This document shows, in pieces, positions 60,293 to 64,000 of a stretch of 64,000 nucleotides of DNA. Position numbers and translations under genes: made by a program. Every line of letters begins with the position of its first letter. The stretch's first letter is position 1. The notes under the pieces are model-generated. The model did not search any database. It saw only the letters and a program-made list of their open reading frames with translations, and was not told the DNA's origin. The stretch is from positions 99,500,591 to 99,564,590 of the forward strand of contig CM073890.1 in NCBI GenBank assembly GCA_037176705.1, written 5' to 3'. The stretch is from Molossus alvarezi (taxonomy: Eukaryota > Chordata > Mammalia > Chiroptera > Molossidae).

Positions 60293-60320
60293 CACACACA
60301 CACACACACACACACACACG
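60293..60320 (+). repeat. (CA)n microsatellite
   Basis: About thirteen uninterrupted CA units, ending at 'cgcctgtgg'. Confidence 0.95.
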
Positions 60321-61027
60321 CCTGTGGTGCGAGTTTAATTAAAACCAGTAAAGAAAAAGAAAATAGGTATATAAGAGAATTTTTAGATGTATTTCTCACA
60401 ATGAGTGTGGATATTGTTAGTTGAGACCTCAGTTATTTGTTTCTTGATTTTACCAATTGGAGTTTAAAATTTTAAAGCTAGTTAGGAGTCCACCACTTTT
60501 CCTGTGAGTGAAATATACCATTTTATATGGGAATATTTAAAGTAAACTTACATGTTTGCTTGTTACTTTCTTCCCTGCTGAATTTCTTCCTCTATTCTCC
60601 TCAGTCTCCCGGAGTACTGACCTGCAGTGTGTCTTACAGACCTTTGCATAAGATTCCTTTGCATCTTTCAAAAACTCACTTCTGATTTAAAAGTCGTTCA
60701 GATACAACTAAGGGAAGTATTTCTACACCGATGAAGTAGATTATGTAAGAATCATTATAAAATATGTATCAAGGTTTAGGGATTATATTGGTCTCCTAGG
60801 TAGCTATGAAGAAGGAGAAAAAAAATTCCTCAGCTGAAATAATTTACAATTTCAACCATAGCGACTTTAGCATCCAGATAAATTCAAAATTATTTATTCG
60901 ATATTAAAGAAAAATACTGGGGTTTTGATAACCCACCAGGCCTATATATAAATGTATATATTCTCAATCTAGTAAAAATAAAGTTATCCAGTATATTATA
61001 ATATGTGAACATGAAAAGTGTCATTAG

Positions 61028-61237
61028 CCCAGCTGGTGTGGCTCAGTGGTTGAGCGTCGACTCATGCACCAAGAAGTCGCCGGTTCGATTCCCGGTCAGG
61101 GCTCATGCCCAGGTTGTGGGCCTGACCCCCAGTGTGGGGCACGCAGGAGGCAGCCAATTGATGTTCTCTCTCATCGATGTTTTTGTCTCTCTCTCCCTCT
61201 CCCTTCTACTCTCTATAAAATCAATAAAGAAAAAAAA
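61028..61237 (+). mobile_element. VES-type SINE (type A)
   Basis: The head is CCCAGCTGGTGTGGCTCAG, and a perfect B box GGTTCGATTCC lies at 61082-61092. The end is TAAAATCAATAAAGAAAAAAA. Flanks 'gtgtcattag' and 'gtcccattaag' are a decayed target duplication. Two frames of 86 and 110 codons run through it and are artefacts. Confidence 0.9.
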
Positions 61238-63560
61238 AGTCCCATTAAGAAAACTGTTCCAATAAACCCTGTAATGGATGTTGTGCTTTGTACAGATTTC
61301 GCTGGGTGGAACACAGTGCAGGACAGGCAGGTACCGGAGATACTTCTCCTTAAGGACCTTAACACCCTTGAGAAATAAATCTGAGTTGATACAGATCTCC
61401 ACACTCAATCCTCCCCCAAAACGGGAAAAAATTAGTCCCCCTTACTTCAAAGGAGACAAACAGACACATAGTTTAGAGTTAAAAAAAATCCAACAACTTG
61501 CAAGCATGGTTTTACCCTCATAATAAATATTGAATAAATATTTAAAAATAGCTCTTTAAGAAAAATTTAACCTTTCCTGAGAATCGTCATATCTCCTCCT
61601 AGTCCTGATATGAGGTCAATAAAAGAGATAACAAGTCCTGGAAAACAGGAGCAGATGCCTCTGTATTGCAGATAGGAATGAAAACAGTATGGTGGGTGGG
61701 GCTGGCTGGCTACTGGACTAAAATGTCATGAATATGCAATGAAACAAAGAAGGATAAGTATGGATAGATGAGTGAGAAAAAAGAAAGGATGAATGAATGA
61801 CAGAGAGAAAATTTTTTTAACTTTTTTGGTATAAAAAGATGGAGCCTTGGCTTATTATTATTTTTTTAAATTGTGCTGTCCACAGATAGGATTAGTTTTG
61901 TTCCAACGGGAAATAACAAAGCCCCTCATTTCCTTCTGCCTATTAAATCATCCTCATCTGATCTTGTGTCATTGTTTTTCTAAACATGATCTCTGCCTTT
62001 GCCTTGACCTTCCTACCTCTATTTGGTCACTAAAAAGTAAGGACTCTTACTATCGTCAGGACTTTGGTGAAGAACATGTACCAAGTGTCTGTCTTCAGGC
62101 TCTCTGATTCAGTTGTTCCTGATCTGAGATAGATTAGCCTTTCTATAAACTCAGGCTCATTGGTTTTCTCCTGGAGTCCCTTATGGTTCTTATTTGAAAA
62201 TGTTAACTGACTGCCAGACTCCTAGGCTTATAGTCAACACCTCTCTGACATCTCGGCACAGTCTAAATGGACCCTCAGGGCTAGCCAGAGCACAGCCTCA
62301 ACCAGGTACAGTAATTCCCCTTCTCCTTCTTCTGCTTTATCTTCTGCCTCTTCCTCCTCCTCCTTCTCCATTCCTTACGCCCCTCCCCCTGAAATGCTTC
62401 CAGTTTCTTCTCCGATTAGGTAGTCTCCACCTCTGCTTCTCAAACTGTGTCCCAAAACCTTTCACAAAACCTTTCGGGACCCACATTTTCAACCTCAGGG
62501 CCCCTAATACATCACCACTGCTGCTTGCAAGGGACTAGTTTAGAATTTATTTTTATTGAAATTCTATTCTAACAGAAAGTTAAAGCCAAAGTAAGAGTGT
62601 ATTTCTTTTTATATCTACAAAACATGGGTTAAAGGAAAACATGTACCACCCAACATAGTACTCAATATATCAAAACCAAGTATTAAAGAAATGTCTCATT
62701 TATTTGCCGGGACTTTATAGAGCACATACTCTGAGCCAGACATTAACTAGATTCTGAAAATACAGATATCAAAGATACATGCTTTGCCCTGAGGGAGCCC
62801 ATAATCTAGTAAGAAGACAGGCAAACTGGAAATTACATTACAGTATGAGGCTTGTTACTTTATATGTAGGTACAATATGCTAACCCAGGCTAGATTGCCA
62901 GGTAGGCATCCCGAGGAGGTGACATAGACTGCTTCTTAATGACACCTAACGATGGAGCCTAAGGACGGATGCAACATATAACAAGGAAGAAATGGAGTTC
63001 CAGGTCGTGAAGAAGGATGCTTTCGAGGGCATTCAGGTGATATGGCAGGACTGATGTTGAAGCCCATGGGGGATGGGAAGGAGAAAGAGAAAAAGGCCAG
63101 AATGAGTTTCTGAGACAAAACCCCAGAAAGGACTTACATTTAGAACAACAACAATAGGAAGAGTCTTTGGGTATTTGAAAGACTGAGATATAAAGATAAA
63201 GATACATTTATTCTATAAAAAAATTAATAACTACCACTAGGATGAGTGGCTGAGAGCCAAAGAAATAAAAACTTGGTTGACAATAAAAAATAATTTTCTA
63301 GTCACTGCAGTTATAAAGAAAAACATGAAACACGGTCATATTAATGCTGTTCACGGTGACACTGAAAATGGATTCCTAATTTTTAGCAGGTATCTTACAT
63401 GAGGGTACTGTTTTAAACAGTACAAATCTTTTTCTTTTGTGGGATGAGAGTAAACTTCCTTCTGAAGCACTGAGCATTCTAGGCCAAAGCAGACAAGCAG
63501 AGGCCAGACTACGTCATTTAACATCTTTCTTTCTTCTGCTTATCTATGGCACCGGCTGTT

Positions 63561-63693
63561 CAGGGGTTGGCAAAAGTAGGTTTACAGTTGCATTGTAACA
63601 TTCATTTGAGTTCATGAAGCTATTGCAATAATCATGACCTGGGTGTCTTTTTTTTTATACAAACAACTGTAAATCTACATTTGCCCACCCTTG
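63561..63693. mobile_element. Mariner-like MITE
   Basis: A 133-bp element with imperfect terminal inverted repeats of about 30 bp. The left end starts CAGGGGTTGGCAAAAGTAGG; the right end, reverse-complemented, starts CAAGGGTGGGCAAATGTAGA; both continue TTTACAGTTG. The interior contains 'attgcaataatcatgacctg'. The TIR and interior resemble mammalian Tc1/mariner non-autonomous copies. TA follows the right end, but the left flank is TT, so the TA target duplication is not intact. Confidence 0.75.
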
Positions 63694-64000
63694 TAGATAC
63701 AGCTGCTTAGTGACATTAGTTAGTACATTGTACATGATGCATGTGCATTAAATGATAGATGGATAAAAGTAAAATGAATGACTATTTGTTTTTCAGAGGC
63801 AGTGGCTTTGTCTTGTCATGAAAACCTACAATGAGGCCACTGCTCTCTGGTCTGGAACGCTTACATTGTGGTGCTGTTTGAAGTTGTAGGCTGGAGTTTC
63901 TCATTGCCCATCCTCCCTGACTGTGATAACGACTTTCAGTTGCAGGGCACCAGCAGCCCAGAGCTAACCCCCTTCACCTCCGTGGTGAAAGAGTGTGTGA

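Larger units (their letters stand above)
1..64000 (-). other. TMPRSS15: TMPRSS15 (enteropeptidase) gene, internal part with 13 exons
   Basis: Thirteen minus-strand exons match, in order and without gaps, the mammalian enteropeptidase protein from about the middle of SEA to early CUB2 (roughly residues 115-570 of the 1019-residue human protein, recalled from memory). The family is a type II membrane protease of the duodenal brush border that cuts the trypsinogen activation peptide after an Asp-Lys motif; the non-catalytic modules seen here help targeting and substrate recognition. All exon junctions are in compatible phase and no stop or frameshift is present, so the gene looks functional over this span. 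The protease domain and the membrane anchor are not in the window, so catalytic integrity cannot be judged. Introns range from 584 to 7727 bp. Confidence 0.95.
56801..64000 (-). other. TMPRSS15: Intron 5' of the SEA exon (partial)
   Basis: At least 7200 bp; I looked for the preceding SEA exon (expected product like I-D-E-I-F-L-S-S-N-L) and did not find it. It holds MIR-like fossils at 56895-57060 and 58850-59010, a (CA)n repeat at 60293-60320, a SINE at 61028-61237, a CT-rich tract at 62318-62400 and a MITE at 63561-63693. The remainder shows no recognisable gene. Confidence 0.82.

Noticed and set aside
10082..61237. SINE heads as functional tRNA genes
   Set aside because: They carry tRNA-like A and B boxes but are followed by the SINE body and A tail and lack a proper acceptor stem. 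They are retroposons.
56801..64000. Earlier SEA, membrane-anchor or cytoplasmic exons of TMPRSS15
   Set aside because: I looked on the minus strand for the expected preceding segments and found no match, so they probably lie beyond the right edge.
1..64000. CRISPR arrays, insertion sequences, operons or phage-like modules
   Set aside because: Repeats are dispersed eukaryotic elements and microsatellites. No spaced direct-repeat array or bacterial gene organisation is present.

Overview
The window is eukaryotic, AT-rich and almost entirely intronic. It carries about twenty tRNA-derived SINEs of the bat VES type, L1 and half-L1 LINEs, and older MIR/L2 fossils. The VES-type SINEs, recognised from memory of the family, point to a bat (Chiroptera); I do not name a species. 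Nothing looks prokaryotic: there are no operons, and the longest open frames fall in repeats.

One protein-coding gene spans the window on the minus strand: TMPRSS15 (enteropeptidase/enterokinase), the duodenal brush-border serine protease that activates trypsinogen. I find thirteen consecutive internal exons, read from high to low coordinate. They cover the C-terminal half of the SEA domain (56649-56800), a mucin-like linker made of two tiny exons (50654-50695 and 48569-48604), the first LDL-receptor class A module (40710-40841), CUB1 (33125-33233, 29295-29401, 22206-22346), MAM (21436-21585, 14247-14352, 13512-13662, 11145-11280) and the first part of CUB2 (4012-4101, 1375-1500). They total 1478 coding bases. 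All are open, every junction phase agrees, and every intron is GT-AG. The 5' exons (cytoplasmic tail, membrane anchor, start of SEA) and the 3' exons (rest of CUB2, LDLa2, SRCR, trypsin-like domain) lie outside the window.

Intron contents in brief: 56801-64000 holds MIR, a VES SINE and a mariner-like MITE. 50696-56648 holds an ORF1-only L1 (half-L1-like) of about 2.7 kb and two SINEs. 48605-50653 holds two SINEs and a local 128-bp duplication. 40842-48568 holds three SINEs. 33234-40709 holds two SINEs, an L1 3' end, a G-rich minisatellite and a TG repeat. 29402-33124 holds an old internally deleted L1. 22347-29294 holds five SINEs. 14353-21435 holds three SINEs, MIR and L2. 11281-13511 holds a SINE and MIR. 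4102-11144 holds one SINE and much unrecognised sequence. 1501-4011 holds L2 and MIR. 1-1374 holds an L1 3' end very close to a splice donor.

The most interesting points are the in-frame mucin-like cassette exon next to a local duplication, the gain and loss of N-glycosylation sequons in the CUB domains, a weak splice donor inside MAM, sense-oriented L1 3' ends close to exons, a SINE insertion made only of the tRNA-like head with its own A tail and target duplication, and a conserved 3' hairpin in one SINE subfamily.
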